Part shown: piece by piece, positions 16,101 to 24,200 of the stretch
Layout: each line of letters opens with the position of its first letter
How positions within the stretch are numbered: the stretch's first letter is position 1
Source of the DNA: an uncultured Erysipelotrichaceae bacterium
GTDB lineage: Bacteria > Bacillota_I > Bacilli_A > RF39 > UBA660
NCBI GenBank assembly: GCA_902800945.1
Contig: CADCFX010000004.1
Coordinates: 1 to 50,803, forward strand
DNA: 50,803 nucleotides
Direction of reading: 5' to 3'
Program-made: the position numbers and the translations under genes
Notes under the pieces: model-generated
Seen by the model: only the letters and a program-made list of their open reading frames with translations
Told to the model about the DNA's origin: nothing
Database searches by the model: none

Positions 16101-17671
16101 TGTTCAAGATATGAAATGATTTCAAACAACTCTTCTTCGTCTGTTGCAAAAAATCTTTTACTATAATCATTAGTCCAATTATGAGAAAGATTCTTCATAA
16201 ACGACCATTTATTTTCGTTATCTTTATTAGTTACTATTACTACTTTTAAATCTTTTCCAGAATGATGATAGATTATTTGTAACATCATACTCTTTATATA
16301 CTCTTCTGCTATTTCGTCATTTACTACTATTGGTAATACTTTGTTATCCATTATTGATAGAGTAATAGGAATATTTTTTAACTCAAGTTTAGTTCCTTTA
16401 ATACTCTCAACCATATCTTTAAGATCATCATCTTCTAATTCAAAGCTCTTTTGAGGAGCTTGAATAGTTATTTGAGCTGGTCTATTACCTATTCCTAACA
16501 TTAAGGCTAAAAAATCATTATCAAATATCTCACGGTCCCATAATATACCTTTATCAGAAATATTATTTATTATCATATCTAGAGAAATATTGTTATATTT
16601 TATAATATCCTCTTGCTTAGATATGGTTTCATTTATATTTTGGACGACACTTTGTAAATAACTAGTATATTTTTCTACTCTAAGTTTTTCTCTTTTCTTT
16701 TCTTGGGAGATCTCCCATCTGTCAATAGCACTAGGAATTAGGAAACTACTAATAAACATTAAGCCAAATACTACTAATTCAAGTATGAGTTCAAATGCTC
16801 CTGTGTTCTTGTTACGGTAGTTCACAAAAGAATTTATTATTGAAGTGCTAGATACTAATAGCATTGTTATTTGGGAAGCCGCTCCTAATATAGCGGGAGT
16901 TCTTTGAGTGTTTTCTTTATTGGGAGGAGCATCTATTTGTATTTCAGCCGGTTCTATTTCTACCTTAAGTCTTGGCGAATGAGCAAACAATTGATTTTCG
17001 TCATATAATCTTATATTCTTTTCCGCCTCGCTAACTGGAGCCAAATCAGGAATAGGTTCCTCTTGCAAAACATATTCTTGTACCCCTTCAAGGGAAATAG
17101 CACTGAAAGGGCTGCTAACGAAAATAATGCTTCTCATATATATTATGTTAATTCCACCAATAAATATATTATCACCTATTGAAAGCACTCCTTTTTCAAC
17201 AGATTTCGAATTAACAAATATGTCATTGTAATTACCCGTTTTATATATATAGGATTGTTGGTCATGTTTTTCTATAATAGCCGCTTGATCTTTTAAATCC
17301 GGGCAAGATATTACGCAATCAGAACTGTTACCAATGGAAATATTACTCAAATCTTTTACTATATAGGCTTTATAATCCTGTTTCCCACTTGATATAAATA
17401 CATGACATATATCAGGATAGTTTTTAAATTTTATATCAAATGACAAGTCGTTATTGAATATTACTTTTTTTATTCTTTTTTCATCTTTTAATATAGTGAA
17501 CTCTTCAGAAGAATTAAGAGTCCAATATTGTTCTTCTTTTTTTAATGTTATAATTTCATTTACAAAATTGTTGGATAAGTATAATCTTATATTTAAAGTA
17601 TAGTTTTTTTGTTTATCTTGAGGGAGTCTAAATCTATGGATATTTTTCGCGTCTGTAATTATGAATTTCAT
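13148..17671 (-). CDS. essC: Type VII secretion ATPase EssC/YukB
   Basis: 1507 residues, the normal size for EssC. Order: an N-terminal FHA-like region (about 100-180: ISIGNSSDCVISCPDLKDQA), two membrane segments (about 265-320), then FtsK/SpoIIIE-type ATPase domains. Domain 1 has Walker A GSTGSGKT (about 703) and Walker B LYIISDEF (about 825); domain 2 has GATGSGKT (about 1053) and ILVIINDLE (about 1157). The C-terminal third domain (about 1290-1507) has no Walker A (SSNSYSTAKKF at the expected place). It is the motor that recognises and drives substrates through the membrane. RBS GAGGAGGTATAGTC is near-perfect. Own promoter at 17693-17721. Confidence 0.93.
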   Translation of the reverse strand: MKFIITDAKNIHRFRLPQDKQKNYTLNIRLYLSNNFVNEIITLKKEEQYWTLNSSEEFTILKDEKRIKKVIFNNDLSFDIKFKNYPDICHVFISSGKQDYKAYIVKDLSNISIGNSSDCVISCPDLKDQAAIIEKHDQQSYIYKTGNYNDIFVNSKSVEKGVLSIGDNIFIGGINIIYMRSIIFVSSPFSAISLEGVQEYVLQEEPIPDLAPVSEAEKNIRLYDENQLFAHSPRLKVEIEPAEIQIDAPPNKENTQRTPAILGAASQITMLLVSSTSIINSFVNYRNKNTGAFELILELVVFGLMFISSFLIPSAIDRWEISQEKKREKLRVEKYTSYLQSVVQNINETISKQEDIIKYNNISLDMIINNISDKGILWDREIFDNDFLALMLGIGNRPAQITIQAPQKSFELEDDDLKDMVESIKGTKLELKNIPITLSIMDNKVLPIVVNDEIAEEYIKSMMLQIIYHHSGKDLKVVIVTNKDNENKWSFMKNLSHNWTNDYSKRFFATDEEELFEIISYLEQEYNSRKESGFDCKKSNSERYLIVSDNYALLKNTSLVDKISLEEDRGFYGLIFSNNINNTISRFTKLVEVHPDKGIIINRDINNDERIEFIPNINPAIDIVFLSKYIANKPINIKSSQSAIPSSLSFLDMYKVGRIEQLNILNRWKENNPTASLKAPVGVKENNKLIDLDLHEKYHGPHGLIAGSTGSGKTEFIITFILSMAINYHPNEVQFVIIDYKGGSLAGAFENRETGLRLPHLAGTITNLDKSEMNRTLVSINSELQRRQKLFNETREKLDEGTIDIYKYQRLYREGKVEKPLSHLYIISDEFAELKDQQPDFMDELISTARIGRSLGVHLILATQKPSGVVDDQIWSNSRFRVCLKVQTTDDSQEMLKRPEAAYITEAGRFYLQVGNDEIFDLGQSGWTGAKYIPSDRSSLKVEDNITFLSNTGDVIKEINEEIKKDDSEDHGEQLGNIVKYLAQLAAQENINTQLLWLDNIPSIIYYNKINKKYNFITKPYNIEALIGEYDDPSHQRQGAVGLSLSKEGNTFIIGATGSGKTNLLTTIIYSNIINHDSKELNIYIIDMGAGKLKLFRKAPQVGDVLTADDGDKVKFLFYMLKDEKERRFEYYSENGGEYLKDVEMGKVPFPTILVIINDLEAFKERFTDQYDDEFGPFVRNCAKVGIIFIVTSTDASALGYNIDSFPKKIMLNMMDPMEYKYVFNNNAPVPKKNPGRGVIEIGGEPYEFQVPLIFEDNSYNKNMSFVLNQLSVYLLKKAPRVPIIPEEIDAETIKSKVTNITKVPLGINTNTAQMGYYNFNDLVNVISSNSYSTAKKFFNFLIDILSLIQNNKIIIMNALDDCSLTIPNGVKYFDAGFERVLEVINKNIDKYLDETKEDTFCILVLGYGKFVNQITDSESNLRLDDLVLKSKSVNNFKFILYDTEEELQIIDQTEFDGFFKRNNGIWLGKDFDSQNLFELNGLYNDSTLNNTVTLVNNGNAQNIKYN

Positions 17672-17692
17672 GACTATACCTCCTCTATTTTA

Positions 17693-17721
17693 ATTATACA
17701 ATTATAATTATAAAAATACAA
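17693..17721 (-). promoter_or_regulatory. Promoter of essC
   Basis: -35 TTGTAT (17716-17721), 17-bp spacer, -10 TATAAT (17693-17698), just beyond the terminator of the preceding small genes. Confidence 0.6.
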
Positions 17722-17729
17722 TCAAGAAG

Positions 17730-17759
17730 AAAAAAACTAATTACTATTGTAATTAGTTA
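17730..17759 (-). terminator. Terminator between the WXG100 operon and essC
   Basis: Minus strand AACTAATTAC-AATA-GTAATTAGTT then T5. It includes the stop of the 108-aa gene and splits the locus into two transcripts, allowing more substrate than machine. Confidence 0.85.
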
Positions 17760-18083
17760 AAACATTTCATCTAAATCTTCTAAATTTTTATTGATTTCAG
17801 CCGCTTTTTCCGCAGTTATTGGTGGTGGCGCTATATCAGGCACGATTTTTTCAGCTAAAGCAGGTTGTTCTACCGGGTCTTCATCGTCCGTTTCCACATC
17901 ATCTGGTAGGCTGTCAAAATCAATTTCTTCCATATTCAATACTTGTTCGGGATTCATTTTTTCATTAATCTCTCGAAATGCTTCTTGAAGATCTTCTGGA
18001 AGCGATTCATCTATTATTAGTTTGCCATCAGTACCAATATATTGGCGCAAAAAAGCCTTCACATTGTCATCAAGCTTAATCAT
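17757..18083 (-). CDS. Small acidic protein translationally coupled to the WXG100-like gene
   Basis: 108 residues, strongly acidic (MEEIDFDSLPDDVETDDEDP near 50-69), with a helical N terminus, a Pro-rich linker (IAPPPITAEKAAE) and a helical C terminus. No signal peptide or membrane segment; no family recognised. Its ATG overlaps the stop of the WXG100-like gene (ATGA), so the two are made together, which suggests a partner or chaperone of the small secreted proteins (inference). Confidence 0.6.
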   Translation of the reverse strand: MIKLDDNVKAFLRQYIGTDGKLIIDESLPEDLQEAFREINEKMNPEQVLNMEEIDFDSLPDDVETDDEDPVEQPALAEKIVPDIAPPPITAEKAAEINKNLEDLDEMF

Positions 18084-18379
18084 TTCAAATAACCGCCATT
18101 TACAAGCTCGTATAATCTTCCTAGCACTTCAAGTTCGTCTCTAACTACTACGTAATCTGCTATATCGCGTTTCAAATTCGCCACAGCATTGGTGTAAAAC
18201 TTGTCTGCAGCAGGTCCGTCCCAGTAAGGAGATTTTTTATTCCCTGTCATTAGCGCAGAAAGATTATCACTTAAGTCTTTTAAACCTTGTGCAAACACAA
18301 CCATCTGAGCGTTGATATTTTCTACATTTTTTTTGAGACTAGTCTTATCTTTAACCTTAATATTACTATTACTTGCCAT
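18080..18379 (-). CDS. WXG100-like (EsxA-type) T7SS substrate
   Basis: 99 residues, helical hairpin profile with a central W-x-G turn (SPYWDGPAADKFY, about 52-64), the hallmark of WXG100/ESAT-6 proteins. Helix 1 is about 10-45 and helix 2 about 60-95. A C-terminal YxxxD/E export signal is not obvious (ends ELVNGGYLK). RBS AAGGAGGAATATAA. Lies between two other small genes upstream of essC. Probably secreted as a dimer with itself or with the 144-residue neighbour. Confidence 0.8.
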   Translation of the reverse strand: MASNSNIKVKDKTSLKKNVENINAQMVVFAQGLKDLSDNLSALMTGNKKSPYWDGPAADKFYTNAVANLKRDIADYVVVRDELEVLGRLYELVNGGYLK

Positions 18380-18396
18380 TTATATTCCTCCTTCGA

Positions 18397-18831
18397 TTAA
18401 AAACTTATTCCATGCTGCTTTAACAATTGTTCCATTTTATCAACTTTTTCCTGTAAATTAGCACAATTCTTCAGACATTCAACGAGTGTTTGTGATTGAA
18501 TCTTATGTTGTGTATACGCCCAGTACTTTTCGGCGTCATTTTTTCTGTCTTTACAATACCCGCTTTGCCTTGCACAAGTTCTAGCGATCTTCTTTAATGT
18601 TGCTTGAATTTCGTCGCCCTCAATTGTACTTTTTGCGCATTTTTCAAACTCTGTGGCAATGCTCGCCAAACACTTTATAATAGTTGAATAGCTCTTGTGT
18701 ACTCTCCAATAATACGTGTTTGCTTTGTTGTCTACTGTATAGGTTTTCCCTATATTTTTTGATTTTACAAGTTCATATTTTTTTACTGCGGCGCCACTTT
18801 TCGCTGTAACCAATGATGATTTTATTGCCAT
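18397..18831 (-). CDS. Small Cys-rich helical protein, first gene of the T7SS locus
   Basis: 144 residues, basic, largely alpha-helical from about residue 40 on, with six Cys in the helices (for example IIKCLASIATEFEKCAKSTI, ARTCARQSGYCKDR, ECLKNCANLQEK). No signal peptide, no membrane segment and no clear WXG turn. It precedes the WXG100-like gene by 17 bp behind a good promoter and GGAGGATATTTAT, so it may be a T7SS substrate or its partner (inference from position). Family not recognised. Confidence 0.6.
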   Translation of the reverse strand: MAIKSSLVTAKSGAAVKKYELVKSKNIGKTYTVDNKANTYYWRVHKSYSTIIKCLASIATEFEKCAKSTIEGDEIQATLKKIARTCARQSGYCKDRKNDAEKYWAYTQHKIQSQTLVECLKNCANLQEKVDKMEQLLKQHGISF

Positions 18832-18859
18832 ATAAATATCCTCCTATCATATTTATAAT

Positions 18860-18888
18860 ATTTTAACATTATTCTATTTTAAAATCAA
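18860..18888 (-). promoter_or_regulatory. Promoter of the WXG100 operon
   Basis: -35 TTGATT (18883-18888), 17-bp spacer, -10 TAAAAT (18860-18865). Confidence 0.6.
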
Positions 18889-18931
18889 TCCATTCATTGA
18901 TATTTATACCTTATAATCGTTTTTTTACAAC

Positions 18932-18961
18932 AAAAAAAATAACTAGCGCTAACCAGTTATT
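18932..18961 (-). terminator. Terminator of the candidate RNA
   Basis: Minus strand AATAACT...AGTTATT with an inner AGCGCT, followed by T7. Confidence 0.75.
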
Positions 18962-19446
18962 TTTATTTAAGAACCATTATCGCGCTTTTAGAGTAATATA
19001 AATATAATATTCTTTAAAAGTACTAGGTAATCGTTTAGCACTTATTAACAAAAATTAATAAGCTTTACCATCTGAGTTCTTTTCTCTTTGTTGCGGCTAT
19101 TACCATTAGGATAGAAGACGGAGTATGAACCAAAAGGTTTTTACTTGACTAAACATACATAAGTAATAACTTGTCTAGAATCAAAAGAATACAAGATTCT
19201 TTTTCCCACTATTCATCAAGGAATAATGGAGTTTGTCCACTACAACAATTAAGTGTACGTACGTGTAGTGCCCTAATTGAAGTTTTCTCTTCGCAACATT
19301 CTTTAAAGTAGTATAGCTGTGGTAAATTGTGCTGGCGATAACCCGTTCACAATTATATATAAATCATTACTCTATAAGGAGTAATCATAATCATGAACTA
19401 ATGATTTAGTCATAATCACTATAGTATCGCTGTCATCTATACTACA
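18932..19446 (-). ncRNA. Candidate large structured RNA (~515 nt), family unknown
   Basis: This 700-bp gap between genes has no plausible ORF but is a complete transcription unit: promoter at 19452-19480, and a terminator at 18932-18961. Pairs include a 5'-terminal hairpin (19422-27/19439-44), 19325-31/19348-54 (7 bp), 19366-72/19379-85 (7 bp), 19177-82/19195-200, 19041-48/19055-62 (8 bp), and two interleaved pairs 19238-44/19264-70 and 19246-51/19274-79 that would make a pseudoknot. GC is slightly higher than in nearby spacers. I see none of the marks of tmRNA (no T-arm, tag or CCA), RNase P (no GAGGAAAGTCC), SRP RNA or a group II domain V. Large ornate classes such as ROOL or GOLLD are possible but unproven. 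Confidence 0.5.
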
Positions 19447-19451
19447 TTCCT

Positions 19452-19480
19452 ATCATACTATATATTTTTTCATTTAGCAA
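19452..19480 (-). promoter_or_regulatory. Promoter of the candidate RNA
   Basis: -35 TTGCTA (19475-19480), 17-bp spacer, -10 TATGAT (19452-19457). The predicted start is within a few nt of the first hairpin. Confidence 0.65.
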
Positions 19481-19601
19481 GTATAAATTTCATTTTTTTT
19501 ACATTTTATTACAAAATGGTAAAAACTACTTCAATCATCTTATCTATTAATTATTTATTTTTAATATTTAGTATTATATAATTGTTATAGAGGTGAATGA
19601 A

Positions 19602-19922
19602 ATGAATAAAGAATTAAAAGTTGATAATACCATGTGTATTGGATGCGGTCAATGTGTTGCTATGTTCCCTGAGAATTTCAACTTTGATCCTGAAACCGGA
19701 TTATCTACAGCAATATCTAATCAGAATCTAGTTGATGATATGGTTGATATTTGTCCTGTAAGTGCAATTAGCATTGTAGAAAGTGAGCTAGTTGCAAAAG
19801 CCACTGAACAAGATAGAAATGTTATCGAGTTCCCTGGAGTAAATAAACCAAATGAAGAAGGTAGTAAAGTTGTTGAATTCCCTGGGGCAAGCAAACCCAA
19901 TGAGGAGGATAAAGCTGCCTAA
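19602..19922 (+). CDS. [4Fe-4S] ferredoxin with repeated C-terminal tail
   Basis: 106 residues from the ATG at 19602; AGAGGTGAATGAA puts the ribosome binding site at the right distance, whereas the ATG at 19593 is too close. CIGCGQC plus a later ICPVSAI supply the four Cys of one [4Fe-4S] cluster, as in Bacillus-type Fer, an electron carrier. The core ends near residue 65; a tail with two copies of V(I/V)EFPG(V/A)(N/S)KPNEE follows, absent from ordinary ferredoxins. Monocistronic, plus strand. Confidence 0.88.
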   Translation: MNKELKVDNTMCIGCGQCVAMFPENFNFDPETGLSTAISNQNLVDDMVDICPVSAISIVESELVAKATEQDRNVIEFPGVNKPNEEGSKVVEFPGASKPNEEDKAA

Positions 19923-19948
19923 AAAAAGCAAGTACTACTTGCTTTTTA
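19922..19948. terminator. Bidirectional terminator between fer and rluB
   Basis: AAAAAGCAAGT-ACT-ACTTGCTTTTT, symmetric, shared by the convergent ferredoxin and pseudouridine synthase genes. Confidence 0.85.
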
Positions 19949-20654
19949 AATTGTATAATCTTTTTACTTCTTTTATAGATAAGGTTCGATATTCTCCCGA
20001 ACTTAAATCTTTAACATCTAAGAACGCATAGCGTTCTCTTTTTAATTTGATTACAGCATGACCTATAGCTTCAAATATTCTTTTTACTATATGATTTCTT
20101 CCTTCAACTATGCTTATCTCTATTATTTCTGTATTTTTATCTATATCTTTGTTTTTGATTTTTACATATTTAGGATAGCATTTTACCCCATCTATCATTA
20201 TTCCGGCTTTTAGTTTTTTTAATTCTTCAATATTTAATATACCTTCTATTTTAGCGATATATACTTTTTCAACATTATTGGACGGATGCATAAGTATGTT
20301 GGCTAGTTCTCCATCATTAGTAAGTAACAATAATCCAGTTGTATCATAATCTAATCTACCTACTGGATATATTCTAGTAGTTGTATCTATTAATGATACT
20401 ACTGTTTTTCTTTGTTTTTCATCGCTAAGGGAACAAATATAATTACGAGGTTTGTTAAGAAGATAGTATTCTTTAGGAACATCTTTGTTTATTACTTCTC
20501 CATTTATTTCTATAATATCTTCATAATTTACTTTTGTACCAAGTTCTGTTACTATTTCACCATTTACAGAGACCTTACCTTGTATTATTAATTCTTCAGC
20601 TTTTCTTCTTGAAGTGTATCCGCTATTGGCTATTACTTTTTGTAGTCTTTCCAT
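19935..20654 (-). CDS. rluB: 23S rRNA pseudouridine synthase, RluB/RsuA family
   Basis: 239 residues. N-terminal S4 RNA-binding domain (1-60: ERLQKVIANSGYTSRRKAEE), then the catalytic domain with the signature GRLDYDTTGLLLLTNDG (about 97-113) whose Asp is the nucleophile, and the conserved EGRNHIVKRIFEAIGH (about 184-199). Most likely RluB, which makes a pseudouridine near the peptidyl-transferase loop of 23S rRNA; RsuA/RluE cannot be excluded. Follows the zinc-ribbon gene by 9 bp. Confidence 0.9.
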   Translation of the reverse strand: MERLQKVIANSGYTSRRKAEELIIQGKVSVNGEIVTELGTKVNYEDIIEINGEVINKDVPKEYYLLNKPRNYICSLSDEKQRKTVVSLIDTTTRIYPVGRLDYDTTGLLLLTNDGELANILMHPSNNVEKVYIAKIEGILNIEELKKLKAGIMIDGVKCYPKYVKIKNKDIDKNTEIIEISIVEGRNHIVKRIFEAIGHAVIKLKRERYAFLDVKDLSSGEYRTLSIKEVKRLYNLKSK

Positions 20655-20663
20655 TATATCTAC

Positions 20664-21140
20664 CTACCTTAAATACTTATAAAATGCATAGACGCTTATA
20701 AATAATAACATAATTGCTAATAATAGTAAAAGTATTTTTGAAAATATTTCTAATCTTTTTATTCTGGCATTGGTATATAAATCTTTTTTCATATTTACTG
20801 TATTCTTTTTACTAAAGTATAAAGTATTAAATATAATAAATAGTATAGTTAAGATAGCTATTACTTTAAAAACAAAGGTTATTTGTTCTACTAGATCTTC
20901 TTTATTTAATAAAAGAAGGCTGTAAAGGATTATTACTATTATACCTGATACGAAGAAATTAAAGGCGATACTATTCTTTTGTTCAAATGAATAACCACAT
21001 TTTTGGCATTTTTTATCTTCAATATCATTTTTAAAGGCACATCTAGGGCATGCCTTCTTTATATTTTTAAAAGGAGTTCGGCATTTACCACATACTTTGG
21101 CCCCCTCTAAGTTATTGTAATTACATTTTGGACACTTCAT
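20664..21140 (-). CDS. Double zinc-ribbon membrane protein
   Basis: 158 residues. Two CxxC..CxxC zinc ribbons lie at the N terminus (CPKCNYNNLEGAKVCGKC, 3-20; CPRCAFKNDIEDKKCQKCG, 31-49). Three hydrophobic segments follow (about 60-78, 88-110, 132-153). The ribbons should be cytosolic. Function unknown; such proteins are common in Bacillota. Probably co-transcribed with rluB. Confidence 0.75.
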   Translation of the reverse strand: MKCPKCNYNNLEGAKVCGKCRTPFKNIKKACPRCAFKNDIEDKKCQKCGYSFEQKNSIAFNFFVSGIIVIILYSLLLLNKEDLVEQITFVFKVIAILTILFIIFNTLYFSKKNTVNMKKDLYTNARIKRLEIFSKILLLLLAIMLLFISVYAFYKYLR

Positions 21141-21190
21141 ATTATCACCATAAAAAGTATATCAAAATTAATAGTCTTTCTCAATATAGC

Positions 21191-21223
21191 AAAAAAGAGA
21201 TAAACTGTTTATCTCTTTTTTAG
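21191..21223. terminator. Terminator after the giant adhesin
   Basis: AAAAAAGAGATAAAC followed by GTTTATCTCTTTTTT; a long stem with A and T tracts at its ends, overlapping the adhesin stop. Confidence 0.85.
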
Positions 21224-24200
21224 CCTTTGGCTTTTTATATTTATAGATACTGCAAAAACAACAAACGAAATTAGCATTGCGATTATTATTATGTCTTTAA
21301 TATTAGAATAAGTATCTGGATTGTATGGGATAAATGACACTTTTACAAAATGGTTTTCTTTAACATCGACAAAATTATTTAATACCATCTTCTTTTGATT
21401 AGGTTTAACCTCTATCTCTTTTCCATCTACTATAATCTTGTTTATTACAAAGCCATTTGTGGCATTAATAACTATCTTTTCTTTTGTCGAGGATTCTCCA
21501 TATGAAACACTTTCATTTCCTTCTATGGTTCCTCCCTCTCCATCTACTTCTGTTTTTATATCAAATACTATTCTCTCATACTTATATATTACGATTTGTC
21601 TTTCTTCTTCAAACTCATAATTTTCGGTTGGGGGAATTTCAACTAATCTGTATCCCTCTTTTTCAATCGGCTTAGTTATTGTACTTTCCCCTACCAAATT
21701 TTCTTCAGCTACTGGTTTTTCAATTTCATTTCCGTTTTCATCCATATATTTAACGATTATTATTCCTGGTATTCTAATATTAGTGGCAACAATAGCTTCG
21801 TTATTTCTAGTATTATTTGATAATTCTATTTTAGCGTTTGTAGAACTAGTTATTAGACGATCTCTTCCAACTATACCTTCATATACTAAGGTTAGATCTT
21901 TTTTAACGTTTTTTAATGATATTTTATCATTTCCTTCGTAAGTATTAATATCATTCCATGGTATTATCCAGGTAATGGTTTTGGTAGTAGAATCGTAATT
22001 TCCACCATCTAGCTCGGATTTAGCTATGTCTATCGGGTGTGGCAAATGCTCTACCAAAGTTATTGTAGCATCTCCGATGTAATCCTTTACTTTAGCAGTA
22101 TAGTTTATGTGATATTCTACATTTTCATCTTTTCTAGTAATTAATTCTGTTCCATTTTTACTAATTATTGTTTCTAAGGAACTATCTTTTAATTGGTAAT
22201 AATAATAAACATGTATAATTGGGGCACTAACTGTACCTTTATAGTTATTTGTTTTGCGATATAATTCGTAGTTTTCGGAAATTTTATCCGATTCTTTGGT
22301 TGTATAATCATTTGTATAATCATAACTATCTGTTACGTCAGGAGATAATTCGGTAGTAGTTTCTATGCCGTTCTCATATAAATAATGATGAGTTATTACA
22401 CTACCTCTTTTTAACTTATACTTATATATTACTATTATTTCATTTTTATCTACTGTTCCTGATATCGGATCTCCTTCATGATTAACAAAATCATAATTAG
22501 GAAACTCTTTTTGCTCTGTATTATAAGAAAGTCCCCAATTGGTAGGTAAAACAACATCAGATATTATTTGATTTCCCTCTTGATCTAAGTATTTAGTCCT
22601 TACTATTGAACTATTTAACTCATAAATATATTTTACTTCAATAGTATCTTTATTAATTGTACCACTAACAGGATCTCCTTCTACTCTTACAAAGCTATAA
22701 TTAGGAAATACTAACTCTTCTGAAGAATATGAATCACCCCAGTGTTTTGTATTATCATTTATATTCTTGGTCGAATCTATATTATTATTAGATTCATCAA
22801 CATATAATACTTTTAATGTGGCCGGTTTTAATCTGTAAATATATTTTACTTCGATAGTATCTTTATTAATTGTACCACTTGTTTGATCTCCTTCTGTTCT
22901 TAATAACTCATAATTAGGAAAATCTAACTCAATAGTCGAATATGAATCGCCCCAATGTTTGGTATTATCATTTATATTTTTGGTCGGATCTATATTATTA
23001 TTAGATTCATCAATATATAATACCTTTAATGTAGCTGGTTTTAATTCATAGAAATAATTAACTACGATGTTATCTTTATCAACTATTCCTGTAGGGTCAT
23101 CGCCACTATTAGAGCTAAATCTATAATTGGTTGGAATAGGATTTAATTTATTAGTTTCATATGCATCAGTATAGTATACTGTTGATACTTCATCAGGACT
23201 TAGTGAATTAGTTGTATCTTTTATATAATGATGAACAGTTAGGCTTGCTGCTTTTTTACGAAATCCTACATTATAATTTTCTTTATTAAATATTACAGAT
23301 TCAGGATCTTCAATATGATTAATAATATCTGTTCTATAGTTACTATTTACTTTACTAGAAATATCTGAAGTTCCTTTTGGAACTAATTCATAACCAAATA
23401 ATTCTCTAAATTTTACATAATAATTACCTTTGTCTGGTAGAGAGAAAGAATAATATCCATCATCATTAGTAGTAGTTTCGGCTATCTTATTACCATCCAA
23501 ATCTAATAATTCAACTGTATTATTAGTTAGTAAACTATCAAGATTATTATAAAGATTATCTCGGTCTTTATCTAAAAATGCTATACCGCTTATTTTTCTT
23601 TCGACTACCTCAGCAATAACAGTATTAGATTTTACAGCAACTTCTAGGTTGTCACTTGTCATATTATGAGTAAAAGCATATATATCATTTTTTTGATTAT
23701 TAGTTGTAGTGAATTGTAGTGTATAACTCTTTTCATTTAGAGGAGCTATACTAGGTAACATAGTAGCAAGTGCTGTAGCGTTATTAGGAATATTATCGCC
23801 AATATTAAGCTCTATCCATCGCGAATCATTTGGCAAATCAACATCTTTAATGGTTATTTTACCATTTCTATCTGTTGTTAGACCAATATTAGATATATCA
23901 CCAGTTGTATAAAAGAAACGTTGATTAGTAATTCCACTTGTTATTTTTCCATTATAACTACCATGGTATTTGGAACCGTTATTATCATTGTTATATGGTA
24001 ATATTTCAATAGTACGAACATTTATCAATTCATCATCACTATTATTTCCTAATGTACTAGTAATGGAAAATGATTCATTTTTATCTATTATCTGGTTATC
24101 GATATTTTTTAACGTTTTAGAGCCAGCTAAGTTAGATATAATAATACCATATTCGGAATGCTTATATTTACTTTCCAAACGAGAATCATCCGATAAATCT

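Noticed and set aside
18932-19446. RNase P RNA, tmRNA, SRP RNA or group II intron as the identity of the RNA candidate
   Set aside because: No GAGGAAAGTCC core, no tRNA-like ends or tag frame, no SRP loop and no domain V/GUGYG start were found by eye.
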